Positions 39,207-50,070 of a stretch of DNA of 64,000 nt are shown piece by piece. The stretch lies in the NCBI GenBank assembly GCA_029258375.1, contig JARHZA010000001.1, positions 434,001-498,000 of the forward strand, read 5' to 3'. Made by a program: the position numbers and the translations under genes. The stretch comes from Eubacterium sp. Lineage in GTDB: Bacteria > Bacillota > Clostridia > Oscillospirales > Acutalibacteraceae. Each line of letters begins with the position of its first letter. Positions within the stretch are counted from its first letter, which is position 1. The notes under the pieces were generated by a model. That model did no database searches and was not told the origin of the DNA. It worked only from the letters and a program-made list of their open reading frames with translations.

Positions 39207-40083
39207 CGCGAGAGAAATTCAAGGCAGAATGAAGTCTATTAAAGACACTATGAAGATTACAAATGCAATGTATATGGTGTCTTCTTCTAAACTTCAAAAA
39301 GCCAGAAAAGATTTATTAAATACAGAGCCTTATTTCAATATGATGCAAGATGCTCTTGCTAAAATCTTAGATGTAGCACCTGAAGTAGGTAATAAATACC
39401 TTGATGAACGTGTAAATAAAAAAGATGGCTCAAAAAAAATCGGTTATCTTGTTATCACAGCTGATAAAGGCTTGGCTGGTGCTTACAACCACAACGTAAT
39501 TAAAATTGTTGAAGAAAACGTTAAGTTGGAAAAAGACAATATGCTTTTTGTTGTTGGTCAAGTAGGTCGCCACTATTTTGAAAGAAAAAATATTCCAATA
39601 GATATTACATTTAATTATACTGCACAAAATCCTTCAATGAACCGTGCAAGACATATTGCTGAAAAACTTGTTGAGCTTTTTGTTAATGAAAAATTAGATG
39701 AAATATATGTAGTTTATACTAAAATGATTAACTCAATGACTGTTGAACCTATAACACAAAAACTTTTACCTATCAACGAAACACATATAGAAATGTCAGA
39801 AAATGAAGGTAAGCATTATGATAATGCAGAGTTTTTGCCAGATGTTCAAACAGTTTTCGATAAAATCGTTCCAGACTATGTTGCAGGTTTTATTTATGGT
39901 GCACTTATTGAATCATATTGTTGTGAACATAACTCAAGAATGATGGCTATGCAAACAGCAACAGACGCTGCAACAGATATGTTAAAACAGTTAAATGTAA
40001 GTTATAACCGTGCAAGACAGGCTGCAATTACACAAGAAATTATTGAAGTAGTTGCCGGTTCAAAAGCACAAAAGAAAAAATAG
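39199..40083 (+). CDS. atpG: ATP synthase F1 subunit gamma
   Basis: The 294-residue central shaft subunit. The N-terminal helix motif [21 protein letters not shown] and the C-terminal [18 protein letters not shown] and [13 protein letters not shown] motifs are diagnostic. It overlaps the delta-alpha gene by 8 bases and precedes atpD by 20 bases. Length is normal. Confidence 0.97.
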   Translation: MANAREIQGRMKSIKDTMKITNAMYMVSSSKLQKARKDLLNTEPYFNMMQDALAKILDVAPEVGNKYLDERVNKKDGSKKIGYLVITADKGLAGAYNHNVIKIVEENVKLEKDNMLFVVGQVGRHYFERKNIPIDITFNYTAQNPSMNRARHIAEKLVELFVNEKLDEIYVVYTKMINSMTVEPITQKLLPINETHIEMSENEGKHYDNAEFLPDVQTVFDKIVPDYVAGFIYGALIESYCCEHNSRMMAMQTATDAATDMLKQLNVSYNRARQAAITQEIIEVVAGSKAQKKK

Positions 40084-40103
40084 TAATTAGGAGGAAATCC
40101 TAA

Positions 40104-41489
<1,386 letters not shown>

Positions 41490-41513
41490 TTAACGCTTTA
41501 GAAGGGTTATTAA

Positions 41514-41921
41514 ATGAGTACTTTTAAACTTAAAATAGTTGCGTCAAATAAAGTGTTTTTTGACGGCGACTGTGAAAGTCTTACAATTCCATATCTCGAT
41601 GGCGGTCAAATGGCATTCCTTGCTCATCACGAAAACTGCGTTGTTCCTATTGAAGTAGGTGAAATGAAAGTTAAAGATGCAAACGGAAATGTTATAGATG
41701 CGTTTGTTGGTAGTGGCTTTATTGAATTTCTTAATAACGAAGCAACACTAATTTGTGTTTCTGCTGAACTTCCAGAAGAAATTGATAAAAGACGTGCTAT
41801 GGAGGCAAAAATTCGTGCCGAAGAAGAACTTCGCCAGAAAAGAAATAAAATGGAATATAATTTGTCTAAAGCAAATCTTGCCAGAGCTATGGAACGTCTT
41901 AAAGTTAAAAATAGACACTAA
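41514..41921 (+). CDS. atpC: ATP synthase F1 subunit epsilon
   Basis: A 135-residue subunit with an N-terminal beta sandwich (FDGDCESLTIPYLDGGQMAFLAHH region) and a C-terminal helical hairpin rich in Arg, Lys and Glu that can inhibit ATP hydrolysis. It is the last gene of the operon and is followed by a strong terminator. Confidence 0.95.
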   Translation: MSTFKLKIVASNKVFFDGDCESLTIPYLDGGQMAFLAHHENCVVPIEVGEMKVKDANGNVIDAFVGSGFIEFLNNEATLICVSAELPEEIDKRRAMEAKIRAEEELRQKRNKMEYNLSKANLARAMERLKVKNRH

Positions 41922-41930
41922 AAATTATTT

Positions 41931-41967
41931 ACAGGGAAAGCGTAATTATGCTTTCCCTGTTGTTTTT
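41931..41967 (+). terminator. Terminator of the ATP synthase operon
   Basis: ACAGGGAAAGC and its complement form an 11-base-pair stem around an eight-base loop, followed by TGTTTTT. Confidence 0.92.
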
Positions 41968-42023
41968 AATATATCTATGTGATAATATATTATATTATTT
42001 GTTCAGAAAGCAGAGGAATCTTT

Positions 42024-42848
42024 ATGGCACTTAAAATTATTGTAACTGACCTTGACGGAACTCTTATGGCTCCAGACCATATGACTGTTACTGAAAGAAC
42101 AAAAAATGCACTGTTAAAAGCGCACGAAATGGGTGTTAAAATAGCAATTGCAACTGGAAGAACACTATCTGTAATAGACAACGTAACAAACCAAATTCCT
42201 TTCGTAGACTATGTTATATATTCTAACGGTGCCGTTGTTTATGATAGAAATAATGACAAAAATGTTTATACAAATTTTGTTCCAAAAGATGCTGCTGATA
42301 AAATAGTTGATTTTCTTGAGCAATACCCAGCGTATTATGATGTTTTTAATAATGGTTGCCAACATGCACAAGCAGATAAAGGCGATTATTTTAAAAATAA
42401 TGGTTTGCCAAGTGCGTTTATTGAAGATTATATTAGCAGACTTGTTTTGCACGATGATATAGCAGATTTTGTAAAACATAATGACGTTGAAAAGATAAAT
42501 CTTTTTTATTTCAATGGGGAACATCACGATGAAATTAAAGATTTTTTATTTTCGATTGACGATATTGAATGTACTTCTCCTGTTGCTGGTGATATAGAAA
42601 TGACAGGTAAAAATGTTGATAAAGGCGAAGCACTAAAGGCTCTTTGCGATGAACTCGGATTTACTTCTGATGAAGTAATGACTTTTGGCGATGCAGATAA
42701 TGATATTGGTATGTTAAAGTTTGCAAAATATGGTTTTGCTATGAAAAATGCAGATGAAAAGTGTAAAGAAGTTGCATCGTTTATCGCACCTTCAAATGCA
42801 GATGACGGCGTTGCAGCATCAGTTGAAAAGTATGTTTTAGGAGAATAA
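42024..42848 (+). CDS. Cof-type HAD-superfamily phosphatase
   Basis: A 274-residue haloacid dehalogenase-type phosphatase of the Cof subfamily, which acts on phosphosugars, nucleotides or cofactor phosphates. Motif I is VTDLDGTL with both aspartates, motif II IAIATGR, and motif IV TFGDADNDIGML. The start at 42024 is chosen because GAGG lies 8 bases upstream; a reading from 41979 would add 15 residues over the promoter. It is followed by the DUF523 gene after 6 bases. The substrate cannot be told from sequence. Confidence 0.9.
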   Translation: MALKIIVTDLDGTLMAPDHMTVTERTKNALLKAHEMGVKIAIATGRTLSVIDNVTNQIPFVDYVIYSNGAVVYDRNNDKNVYTNFVPKDAADKIVDFLEQYPAYYDVFNNGCQHAQADKGDYFKNNGLPSAFIEDYISRLVLHDDIADFVKHNDVEKINLFYFNGEHHDEIKDFLFSIDDIECTSPVAGDIEMTGKNVDKGEALKALCDELGFTSDEVMTFGDADNDIGMLKFAKYGFAMKNADEKCKEVASFIAPSNADDGVAASVEKYVLGE

Positions 42849-42854
42849 TATTAA

Positions 42855-43295
42855 ATGAAAATACTTGTTTCAGCGTGTTTGCTTGGCGAAAATTGCAAAT
42901 ATAGTGGTGGCAACAATTACTGCGAAAATGTAGCAAAACTTGCAGATAAATTTGAATTTGTGCCAGTTTGTCCAGAATGTTTTGGTGGGTTAAAAACTCC
43001 AAGAACACCAAGCGAAATTGTGGGCGATAAGGTGCTAACTAAGGAAGGCGTTGATGTTACAAAAGAGTTTGAAGACGGCGCAGAAAAAACTCTTTACATT
43101 GCAAATGAATGTAATGTTTGTTACGCAATTTTAAAAGAAAGAAGCCCATCTTGTGGCTTTAGACAGATTTATGACGGCACTTTTTCTGGCACTTTAACTT
43201 ATGGCAATGGAGTAACTGCTGACCTTTTATATAATAATGGAATTAGAATTTTTGGAGAAAATGAAATAGATAAATTTTTAAGTGAAATTGAGTGA
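42855..43295 (+). CDS. DUF523 family protein (TudS-like thiouracil desulfidase family)
   Basis: A 146-residue protein of the DUF523 family. Three conserved cysteines are present: Cys8 in SACLLG, Cys39 in VPVCPE and Cys100 in SPSCGF. In characterised members these hold an iron-sulfur cluster used to remove sulfur from thiouracil. Whether this protein has the same activity is an inference from the family. It is the second gene of a pair with the HAD phosphatase and is followed by a terminator. Confidence 0.82.
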   Translation: MKILVSACLLGENCKYSGGNNYCENVAKLADKFEFVPVCPECFGGLKTPRTPSEIVGDKVLTKEGVDVTKEFEDGAEKTLYIANECNVCYAILKERSPSCGFRQIYDGTFSGTLTYGNGVTADLLYNNGIRIFGENEIDKFLSEIE

Positions 43296-43334
43296 TTTAT
43301 CTATTAAATTTATTGCAATAAATAATTAAAAATT

Positions 43335-43368
43335 AGAACAAGTCTTTTAATAGACTTGTTCTTTTATT
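43335..43368 (+). terminator. Terminator after the DUF523 gene
   Basis: AGAACAAGTCT and its complement make an 11-base-pair stem around a six-base loop, followed by TTTATTTT. The 170 bases from here to the rnf promoter are extremely AT rich and hold no gene. Confidence 0.9.
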
Positions 43369-43538
43369 TTAGTGGTAAAACATTTTATTTTACAATGTAT
43401 ATTATGCTGAATAATATGTATAATTGTGAATAAAATTTCAATTATACTCGTATTATATATTATTTTTAATTTATATATTATGCATTAAAATTACCAAAAG
43501 TTTAAATGTATATTTTTTAAATAATGTTGCACAATTTG

Positions 43539-43567
43539 TTGAAAAAATTATCATACTATGATAAAAT
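43539..43567 (+). promoter_or_regulatory. rnf operon promoter
   Basis: TTGAAA (43539-43544) and TAAAAT (43562-43567) are 17 bases apart. The predicted start of transcription, near 43574, falls at the ribosome binding site AAAGGAG (43574-43580), so the leader would be only about 16 bases long. Confidence 0.6.
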
Positions 43568-43589
43568 GTTCAAAAAGGAGTTTGATAAT

Positions 43590-44912
43590 ATGAGAAGACC
43601 TTCTTTTAAATCAGGGGTACATCCTTTTGAAGGAAAAATGTACTCAGAGGGTAAAGAAATTGTATCAGTAGAACCATCAGATATTATGGTTTATCCCGTT
43701 AATCAGCATATTGGTGCTCCTGCAACTCCTCTTGTTAAAGTTGGAGACAGAGTACTTAAAGGAATGAAGATTGCAGAAGCGTCTTCATTTATTTCAAGCC
43801 CAGTTTTCAGTTCTGTTTCAGGAACTGTTAAAGCTCTTGAAAAACGTACAATGATTAACGGCAACGAATCAATGTGCATTATTGTAGAAAATGACTTTGA
43901 AGATGAATGTGCAGAAGGATTCGGCGACGTGAAAAATCCAGATGATTTTTCAAATGAAGAGATTATCAATATAGTAAAAGAAAGTGGTATCGTTGGTCTT
44001 GGCGGTGCTGGTTTCCCAACTAACGTAAAAATCTCTCCAAAAAATGCAGACAATATTGATTATGTAATTGTAAACGGTTCAGAATGTGAACCTTACCTTA
44101 CATCAGACTATCGCCTTATGGTTGAACGTGCAGACGAGATTTTAAAAGGTGTTTCAATCGCTCTTCGTTTATTCAAAAATGCGAAGGCAGTTATCGGCGT
44201 TGAAGATAACAAACCAAAGGCTATTGAAGTTCTTCAAGAAAAATGCAAAAACTATAACAACATCAGCGTTATGAGCCTTAAAACTCGTTACCCACAAGGT
44301 GGCGAAAGAAGACTTATTGCATCTGTTACAGGCAGAAAGATAAATTCACATATGCTTCCAGCAGACGCAGGCGTTGTAGTTTTAAATACTGCAACATCAT
44401 ACGCAATTTATGATGCAGTATGTAACAGTCACCCACTTATCCACAGAGTAATTACAATTACTGGTGATGGCGCAAACTCACCTTGCAATGTAGATGTTCC
44501 TCTTGGTGTTTCACACGAATATGTTGTTGAAAAATGTGGTGGATTAAAAGATGAAACAGTTAAAATTATTTCTGGTGGTCCAATGATGGGTATGGCTATG
44601 CCTGGTCTTGATTTCCCAGTTATAAAAACTTCTTCATCTGTTCTTGCATTAACAAAAGACGATGTTGAACAAATGCAACCAACTGCTTGCATTCATTGTG
44701 GCAGATGTGTTACTGCATGCCCAGAAAATCTTGTTCCTCAGTTAATGGCAGCTGCTTCTAACGCAAAGGATTATGAAAGATTTGAAACATTAAATGGTAT
44801 GGAATGTATCGAATGTGGTTGTTGTACTTATGTATGTCCAGCTAAAAGACCTCTTACTCAAACATTTAAACTTGCAAAAGTTCAGGTAAGAGCCTCAAAA
44901 GTTGTTAAATAA
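43590..44912 (+). CDS. rnfC: Rnf complex subunit C
   Basis: A 440-residue peripheral subunit of the Rnf complex, which oxidises reduced ferredoxin and reduces NAD+ while pumping Na+ or H+. It holds the NADH site and FMN (glycine-rich GLGGAGFPTNVK near residue 140) and two [4Fe-4S] motifs near the C terminus, CIHCGRCVTACP (from 367) and CIECGCCTYVCP (from 406). The start at 43590 is chosen because AAAGGAG lies 9 bases upstream and the protein then begins MRRPSFKSGVHPFEGK; the reading from 43524 runs across the promoter. The C-terminal extension seen in gammaproteobacteria is absent, as usual in Clostridia. Confidence 0.95.
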   Translation: MRRPSFKSGVHPFEGKMYSEGKEIVSVEPSDIMVYPVNQHIGAPATPLVKVGDRVLKGMKIAEASSFISSPVFSSVSGTVKALEKRTMINGNESMCIIVENDFEDECAEGFGDVKNPDDFSNEEIINIVKESGIVGLGGAGFPTNVKISPKNADNIDYVIVNGSECEPYLTSDYRLMVERADEILKGVSIALRLFKNAKAVIGVEDNKPKAIEVLQEKCKNYNNISVMSLKTRYPQGGERRLIASVTGRKINSHMLPADAGVVVLNTATSYAIYDAVCNSHPLIHRVITITGDGANSPCNVDVPLGVSHEYVVEKCGGLKDETVKIISGGPMMGMAMPGLDFPVIKTSSSVLALTKDDVEQMQPTACIHCGRCVTACPENLVPQLMAAASNAKDYERFETLNGMECIECGCCTYVCPAKRPLTQTFKLAKVQVRASKVVK

Positions 44913-44923
44913 GGAGGATTAGT

Positions 44924-45862
44924 ATGTATAACGTTTCGGTTTCCCCTCATATAAGAGATAATAGTTCAACAAGAAAAATTATGATAGATGTTTGCATAGC
45001 ACTTATACCAACTCTTGCATTTGGTGTATGGCACTTTGGATTAAACGCTCTTTTAGTAATTATTTCTTCAGTATTAAGCTGCGTTGTTTCAGAAGCAGTT
45101 TTTGAACTTATAGTTAAAAAGCCTGTAACTGTATTTGATTTTAGTGCAGTTGTAACTGGTTTGATTTTAGCACTTAATATGCCTCCAAATGTTGCTTGGT
45201 GGGTTCCAGCAATCGGCGGTGTGTTCGCAATTGTAGTAATTAAAATGCTCTTCGGTGGCATTGGTCAAAATATTATGAACCCTGCGCTTGGTGCAAGATG
45301 TTTCTTGCTTATTTCATTTGCATCAAGAATGACAGATTTCGCAGTAGACGGTGTATCTTCTGCAACTCCACTTGCAACACTTAAAGCTGGTGAAACAGTA
45401 AATTTGCTTGATATGTTCCTTGGTATGCAAAGTGGTTGTATTGGTGAAGTTTCAGTTCTTGCAATTCTTATTGGTGCGGTTTACCTTCTTGCAAGAAAAG
45501 TTATTTCTATTAGAATTCCAGCAGTTTACATATTAACAACATTACTCTTTGTTTTCATCTTTAACGTAGCAGGTGGAAACGGAGTTCCAACTATGAACTA
45601 TATGGTAGGTCAACTTCTTACTGGTGGTCTTATGGCTGGTGCTGTATTTATGGCAACTGACTATACAACAAGCCCAATCACAAAGGGTGGTCAAATAATT
45701 TTTGCAGTTCTTATTGGTTTCTTAACAGCAGTATTCCGTGTGCTTGGTTCAAGCGCAGAAGGCGTATCTTATGCAATTATTATTGGTAACCTTATTGTTC
45801 CTCTTATTGAAAAAATTTCTGTACCAAAGGCATTTGGTATGACAAAGAAAGAGGAGGTGTAA
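44924..45862 (+). CDS. rnfD: Rnf complex subunit D
   Basis: A 312-residue membrane subunit with about nine to ten helices, related to NqrB. The flavin attachment site is visible as SSATPLATLK near residues 147-156, where ApbE would attach FMN to the Thr. It begins with a periplasm-facing SPHIRDNSSTRKIM motif typical of RnfD. AGGAGG lies 7 bases before the ATG. Confidence 0.95.
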   Translation: MYNVSVSPHIRDNSSTRKIMIDVCIALIPTLAFGVWHFGLNALLVIISSVLSCVVSEAVFELIVKKPVTVFDFSAVVTGLILALNMPPNVAWWVPAIGGVFAIVVIKMLFGGIGQNIMNPALGARCFLLISFASRMTDFAVDGVSSATPLATLKAGETVNLLDMFLGMQSGCIGEVSVLAILIGAVYLLARKVISIRIPAVYILTTLLFVFIFNVAGGNGVPTMNYMVGQLLTGGLMAGAVFMATDYTTSPITKGGQIIFAVLIGFLTAVFRVLGSSAEGVSYAIIIGNLIVPLIEKISVPKAFGMTKKEEV

Positions 45863-45867
45863 GGTAA

Positions 45868-46485
45868 ATGAAAAATAATAGTTTCTTAAAAAACTGCCTT
45901 GCACTTTTGTTAATAACACTTGTAGCAGGCTTCGCCCTTGCAACAGTAAATGAAGTAACAAAAGCTCCAATTGCTGCAGCAGAAGAAAAGGCTAAGTTTG
46001 AAGCATACGAAACAGTATTTAAAGATGTTAAGTTTGAAACAATTGAAGATACTGAATCATTACTTCAAAAGGCATCAGCATCTATTGAAGCAAAAGGCTT
46101 AAACGGATGCACAGTTGATGATGTTTTAGCAGCAAAAGATAGTGATGGCAATATTATTGGTTATGTAATGTCTGCAACTTCTCCAAGTGGTTACGGTGGT
46201 AATATTCAAGTGGCACTTGGTATTTCAAATGCAGATAGCAAAATTACAGGTTTTTCTGTTTTATCTGCAAACGAAACAGCTGGTCTTGGTGCAAAATGTA
46301 AAGAAGATGATTTTAAGGGCCAATTTGCTGGCAAATCTTCAAATGGCATTAACTTCACAAAGAGTGGTGCATCAACAGATACAGAGATTGACGCAATTAG
46401 TGGTGCTACAATAACAACAAGCGCTGTAACAGACGCAGTTAATGGAGCACTTGCATTTTATAACGATGTATTGAAGGAGGGCTAA
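45868..46485 (+). CDS. rnfG: Rnf complex subunit G
   Basis: A 205-residue subunit with one N-terminal membrane helix and an extracytoplasmic FMN-binding domain. The flavinylation motif is SGATITT near residue 175, with the acceptor Thr after SGA. It is 5 bases from rnfD and 2 bases from rnfE, so the cluster is tightly coupled. ApbE for the modification is encoded at the end of the operon. Confidence 0.94.
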   Translation: MKNNSFLKNCLALLLITLVAGFALATVNEVTKAPIAAAEEKAKFEAYETVFKDVKFETIEDTESLLQKASASIEAKGLNGCTVDDVLAAKDSDGNIIGYVMSATSPSGYGGNIQVALGISNADSKITGFSVLSANETAGLGAKCKEDDFKGQFAGKSSNGINFTKSGASTDTEIDAISGATITTSAVTDAVNGALAFYNDVLKEG

Positions 46486-46487
46486 TT

Positions 46488-47174
46488 TTGAAAACTTCAT
46501 TAGAAAGATTGTATAACGGTATAGTGAAGGAAAATCCAACTTTTGTTCTTATGCTCGGTATGTGCCCTACTCTTGCAGTTACAACATCTGCAATGAACGG
46601 TCTTGGTATGGGCCTTGCAACAACAGCCGTTCTTATAATGAGCAACGTTATGATTTCTCTTCTTAGAAAAGTAATTCCAAATGGCGTTAGAATGCCTGCA
46701 TACATTGTTATTGTTGCTTCATTCGTAACAATAATTCAAATGCTTCTCCACGCTTATGTAACTCCACTTTACAACGCACTTGGTATTTATATTCCACTTA
46801 TAGTTGTAAACTGTATCATTCTTGGTAGAGCTGAAAGCTATGCTTCAAAAAATAAAGTAATTCCATCATTATTTGACGGTATGGGTATGGGCCTTGGCTT
46901 TACAGTTGGTTTAACATCAATTGGTCTTGTTCGTGAACTTATTGGTACAGGTATGATTTTCGGTCTTCAAATTTTACCAAAAAGTTATGAAGGAATTTCT
47001 ATTTTCGTTCTTGCACCTGGTGCATTCCTTGTTCTTGCATTTTTATGTGCACTTCAAAACAAACTTGGAGTTAAGGGTGCTAACCGTCATGTAAAAGAAG
47101 AAAACTTCTGTGGTGGCGATTGTACACACTGTCAATCAATGTGTGCTGATAAAGATAAGGAGGGTAATAAGTAA
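46488..47174 (+). CDS. rnfE: Rnf complex subunit E with a cysteine-rich tail
   Basis: A 228-residue membrane subunit with six helices, paralogous to RnfA. It begins with TTG (46488) behind GGAGG. The core has the membrane Cys in MLGMCPTLAVTTSA and the second in IVVNCIILGRAE, which hold an intramembrane [2Fe-2S] cluster in Rnf/Nqr. After the last helix there is a hydrophilic tail with four cysteines (CGGDCTHCQSMC, near residues 207-218) spaced x3-x2-x3, which is not part of the common core. Its role is unknown; metal or cluster binding is possible. Confidence 0.93.
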   Translation: MKTSLERLYNGIVKENPTFVLMLGMCPTLAVTTSAMNGLGMGLATTAVLIMSNVMISLLRKVIPNGVRMPAYIVIVASFVTIIQMLLHAYVTPLYNALGIYIPLIVVNCIILGRAESYASKNKVIPSLFDGMGMGLGFTVGLTSIGLVRELIGTGMIFGLQILPKSYEGISIFVLAPGAFLVLAFLCALQNKLGVKGANRHVKEENFCGGDCTHCQSMCADKDKEGNK

Positions 47175-47755
47175 TGTTTAAAACTTTATTTCTTGTTCTT
47201 CTTTCAACTGCACTTGTAAACAACGTAGTTTTAAGTCAGTTCCTTGGTATTTGTCCATTCCTTGGCGTATCTAAAAATGTTAAAACAGCTGCAGGTATGG
47301 GCGGCGCTGTAATATTTGTAATTACTATTGCAAGTGCTGTTACAAACCTTCTTTATACAGGTATTATTCAAAAATTACAAATTGAATATCTTAACACAAT
47401 TATTTTCATTCTTGTAATTGCTGCGCTTGTTCAGTTAATTGAATTATTCCTTAAAAAGTTTGTTCCAAAACTTCACCAGTCACTTGGTGTATATCTTCCT
47501 CTTATTACAACAAACTGTGCAGTACTTGGTGTTGCACTTACAAATGTTCAAGAGTCAAATGATTTTATCACTTCAGTTGTAACTGGTCTTGGTACTGCTT
47601 GTGGTTTCTGCCTTGCTATTGTAATTATGGCTGGTATTCGTGAAAAAACAGAGAACAACGATGTTCCTAAGGCATTTAAAGGAACACCTTCAGTTCTTTT
47701 AACAGCTTGTCTTATGGCAATAGCCTTTTATGGCTTTAATGTGTTATCATTTTAG
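47174..47755 (+). CDS. rnfA: Rnf complex subunit A
   Basis: A 193-residue six-helix membrane subunit. It shows LVNNVVLSQFLGICPFLGVSK (cysteine near residue 26) and TTNCAVLGVAL (near 115), the two cysteines that share the intramembrane cluster with RnfE. Its ATG overlaps the rnfE stop codon. Length is normal. Confidence 0.95.
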   Translation: MFKTLFLVLLSTALVNNVVLSQFLGICPFLGVSKNVKTAAGMGGAVIFVITIASAVTNLLYTGIIQKLQIEYLNTIIFILVIAALVQLIELFLKKFVPKLHQSLGVYLPLITTNCAVLGVALTNVQESNDFITSVVTGLGTACGFCLAIVIMAGIREKTENNDVPKAFKGTPSVLLTACLMAIAFYGFNVLSF

Positions 47756-47773
47756 TGTTTAGGAGGTTTTGCT

Positions 47774-48586
47774 ATGGATTTTAAAGGTATTTTAATAGCT
47801 ACTGCAATAGTTGCTGCAGTAGGTGTTGTTATTGCAATTCTTTTAAGTGTTGCAGAAAAGGTTTTTCACGTTGACGTTGATGAAAAAGAAGTAGCAGTGC
47901 GTGAATGTCTTGCAGGTAATAACTGCGGTGCTTGCGGATATGCTGGTTGTGATGCTCTTGCTAAGGCAATTGCACAAGGCGAAGCACCTGTAAATGCTTG
48001 CCCACCAGCAGGTAAAACAGGGGCAGATAAAATTGCTGCTATTATGGGAACAGATGCAGGTGAGTTTGTAAGAAAAACTGCTTATATTAAATGTTCAGGT
48101 ACTTGTGATAAAAGAAGTCCAAAATACAACTATTTTGGTATTAAAACTTGTACTTCAGAATTGATTGCACCTGGTAACGGTAACAGATCTTGTAGTTATG
48201 GTTGCCTTGGTTATGGCTCTTGTGCCGATGTGTGCGACCATAAAGCAATTAGAATTATCAACGGTGTTGCCGTTGTAGATAGCGAACTTTGTGTTGCTTG
48301 TGGTAAATGTGTAAACGCTTGCCCTAAACATCTTATTGAACTTGTGCCATATGATTCAAAATATCGTGTTCAGTGCACAAATGGTCAAAAAGGTAAAATC
48401 GTTCGCACAAACTGTGCTGCCGGTTGTATCGCTTGTGGTATCTGCGAAAGAAATTGTCCAAGTGATGCTATTAAGGTAGTTAATAACATTGCAGTTATCG
48501 ACTATGATAAGTGTACTGCTTGTGGACTTTGTGCAGAAAAATGTCCATCAAAGGTAATTAAAGTTTTTGATGTACAAAATGCTTGA
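47774..48586 (+). CDS. rnfB: Rnf complex subunit B (ferredoxin-like)
   Basis: A 270-residue iron-sulfur subunit that accepts electrons from ferredoxin. After one membrane helix (residues 5-27) comes the four-cysteine [4Fe-4S] motif C45-x5-C51-x2-C54-x4-C59 with C76, then a Cys-rich section (CSYGCLGYGSCADVC) and at least three further CxxCxxCxxxCP ferredoxin motifs, ending CTACGLCAEKCP. The extra clusters are typical of clostridial RnfB. AGGAGG lies 7 bases before the ATG. It closes the core complex. Confidence 0.95.
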   Translation: MDFKGILIATAIVAAVGVVIAILLSVAEKVFHVDVDEKEVAVRECLAGNNCGACGYAGCDALAKAIAQGEAPVNACPPAGKTGADKIAAIMGTDAGEFVRKTAYIKCSGTCDKRSPKYNYFGIKTCTSELIAPGNGNRSCSYGCLGYGSCADVCDHKAIRIINGVAVVDSELCVACGKCVNACPKHLIELVPYDSKYRVQCTNGQKGKIVRTNCAAGCIACGICERNCPSDAIKVVNNIAVIDYDKCTACGLCAEKCPSKVIKVFDVQNA

Positions 48587-48624
48587 TTTTAAAGTATCTA
48601 ATAAATAAAAAAGGAGAGAGAATT

Positions 48625-49680
48625 ATGAAAAAATTTATTTCTATAATTCTCTCTTTGTCTTTTTTATTAACACTTGTTTCTTGTTCTGCACCACAAAATG
48701 AAAAGTTAAAACGTTTTTCAAAGTCTTTTTTTGAAATTTTTGACACTGCGTCAACAATTACTGTTTATGATAAATCACAAAAAGATTTTGAAGAACATTT
48801 TAAAATGTTTTATGATGAACTTGAAACATATTCAAAATTATATGATATTTATAATTCTTATGATGATGTTGTTAATTTAAAATATGTGAATGAAAATGCA
48901 GGAAAAAATCCTATTAAAGTTGATAAAAAAATAATAGATCTACTTGTTTATTCAAAAGAAGCCTATGAAATTACAAAAGGTTATACTAATATTTGTATGG
49001 GTTCTGTTTTATCCGTTTGGCACGATAAAAGGGAAGAAGGGCTTGAAAATCCTGAAAGTGCTTCACTTCCAAATATTGATGAACTTAAAGAAAAATCAAA
49101 CCATACAGATATTAACAATCTTATAATTGATGTGGAAAACTCAACTGTGTTTTTTGCAGATGATAAAATGACACTTGATGTTGGTTCAGTTGCAAAAGGT
49201 TTTGTTGTTGATAGAATGTGTGAATTTATTAAAGAAAATAATATTTGGAATTCTGCAACAATATCTCTTGGTGGTAATTTAAAAACAGTTGGCTATAAAA
49301 ACAATGACGGAAAAACAAAATTTATAATTGGAATAGAAAGTCCAGATAAAAGCAAAGAATATCTTACAAAAGTTTCTGTTGCAAACGGATTAAGTGTTGT
49401 AACAAGTGGCGACTACCAAAGATATTATACTGTTAACGGAGAAAAGTATTGCCATATTATAGATCCAAGCACACTAATGCCTGCTGATAAATTTACTTCT
49501 GTTTCTGTAATTACAGATAATTCAGCAGATGCAGATGCACTATCAACTGCACTTTTTATTATGAATATTGAAGACGGTAAGCAGTTGGTTGAAAGTTTTG
49601 AAAATGTTGAAGTTATATGGGTTTATAAAAACGGAAAAGAGGTTCGTTCATCGGGATTTTCAAAATATGAGGTTAAATAA
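48625..49680 (+). CDS. apbE: FAD:protein FMN transferase (ApbE), lipoprotein
   Basis: A 351-residue lipoprotein that attaches FMN from FAD to Thr residues of exported proteins; RnfD and RnfG are the obvious targets. The N terminus is a lipoprotein signal ending LTLVSC (Cys20). ApbE features include FDTASTITVYD, LDVGSVAKGFVVDR and the C-terminal magnesium/substrate region SADADALSTALF. The start at 48625 is chosen because AAGGAGAG lies just upstream; the longer reading overlaps rnfB. It is 38 bases from rnfB and directly abuts the next gene. Confidence 0.93.
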   Translation: MKKFISIILSLSFLLTLVSCSAPQNEKLKRFSKSFFEIFDTASTITVYDKSQKDFEEHFKMFYDELETYSKLYDIYNSYDDVVNLKYVNENAGKNPIKVDKKIIDLLVYSKEAYEITKGYTNICMGSVLSVWHDKREEGLENPESASLPNIDELKEKSNHTDINNLIIDVENSTVFFADDKMTLDVGSVAKGFVVDRMCEFIKENNIWNSATISLGGNLKTVGYKNNDGKTKFIIGIESPDKSKEYLTKVSVANGLSVVTSGDYQRYYTVNGEKYCHIIDPSTLMPADKFTSVSVITDNSADADALSTALFIMNIEDGKQLVESFENVEVIWVYKNGKEVRSSGFSKYEVK

Positions 49681-50070
49681 ATGAAAAATAAAGTGCTTAA
49701 AAAAGGAGATATTATTTTAGCAGTTTGCTTAATAATTTTTTGTTTAGGACTTTTTCTTGGTATTTATATTTTTAATCATAATGACGGCAATGTTGCTCAA
49801 ATAGAAGTTAATGGCAAAGTGGTGGAAAATTTACCGCTTGATGAAGACACCATTTACGAAATTAAAAAAGATAATGTTGTAACAAATAAAATTGTTATTT
49901 CAAATGGAAAAGTAAGTATGGACTTTGCAGATTGCAGAGATCAAATTTGTGTTAATCATAAGGAAATTAGTAAAACAAACGAATCCATTATTTGTTTACC
50001 AAACAAAGTTATTGTAACTGTTGTAGATAATAGTAAAAATAATAGTGGAGAGATAGACGGGGTAGCATAA
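49681..50070 (+). CDS. NusG domain II-like membrane-anchored protein
   Basis: A 129-residue protein with an N-terminal membrane helix (residues 12-31) and a small extracytoplasmic beta domain of the NusG domain II type, with cysteines in DCRDQICVNH and SIICLPNKVIV. The family often follows rnf or apbE genes in Clostridia, from memory, but has no proven role; help with Rnf assembly or flavin loading is a reasonable guess. It starts at the base after the apbE stop and its own stop overlaps the next ATG. Confidence 0.8.
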   Translation: MKNKVLKKGDIILAVCLIIFCLGLFLGIYIFNHNDGNVAQIEVNGKVVENLPLDEDTIYEIKKDNVVTNKIVISNGKVSMDFADCRDQICVNHKEISKTNESIICLPNKVIVTVVDNSKNNSGEIDGVA

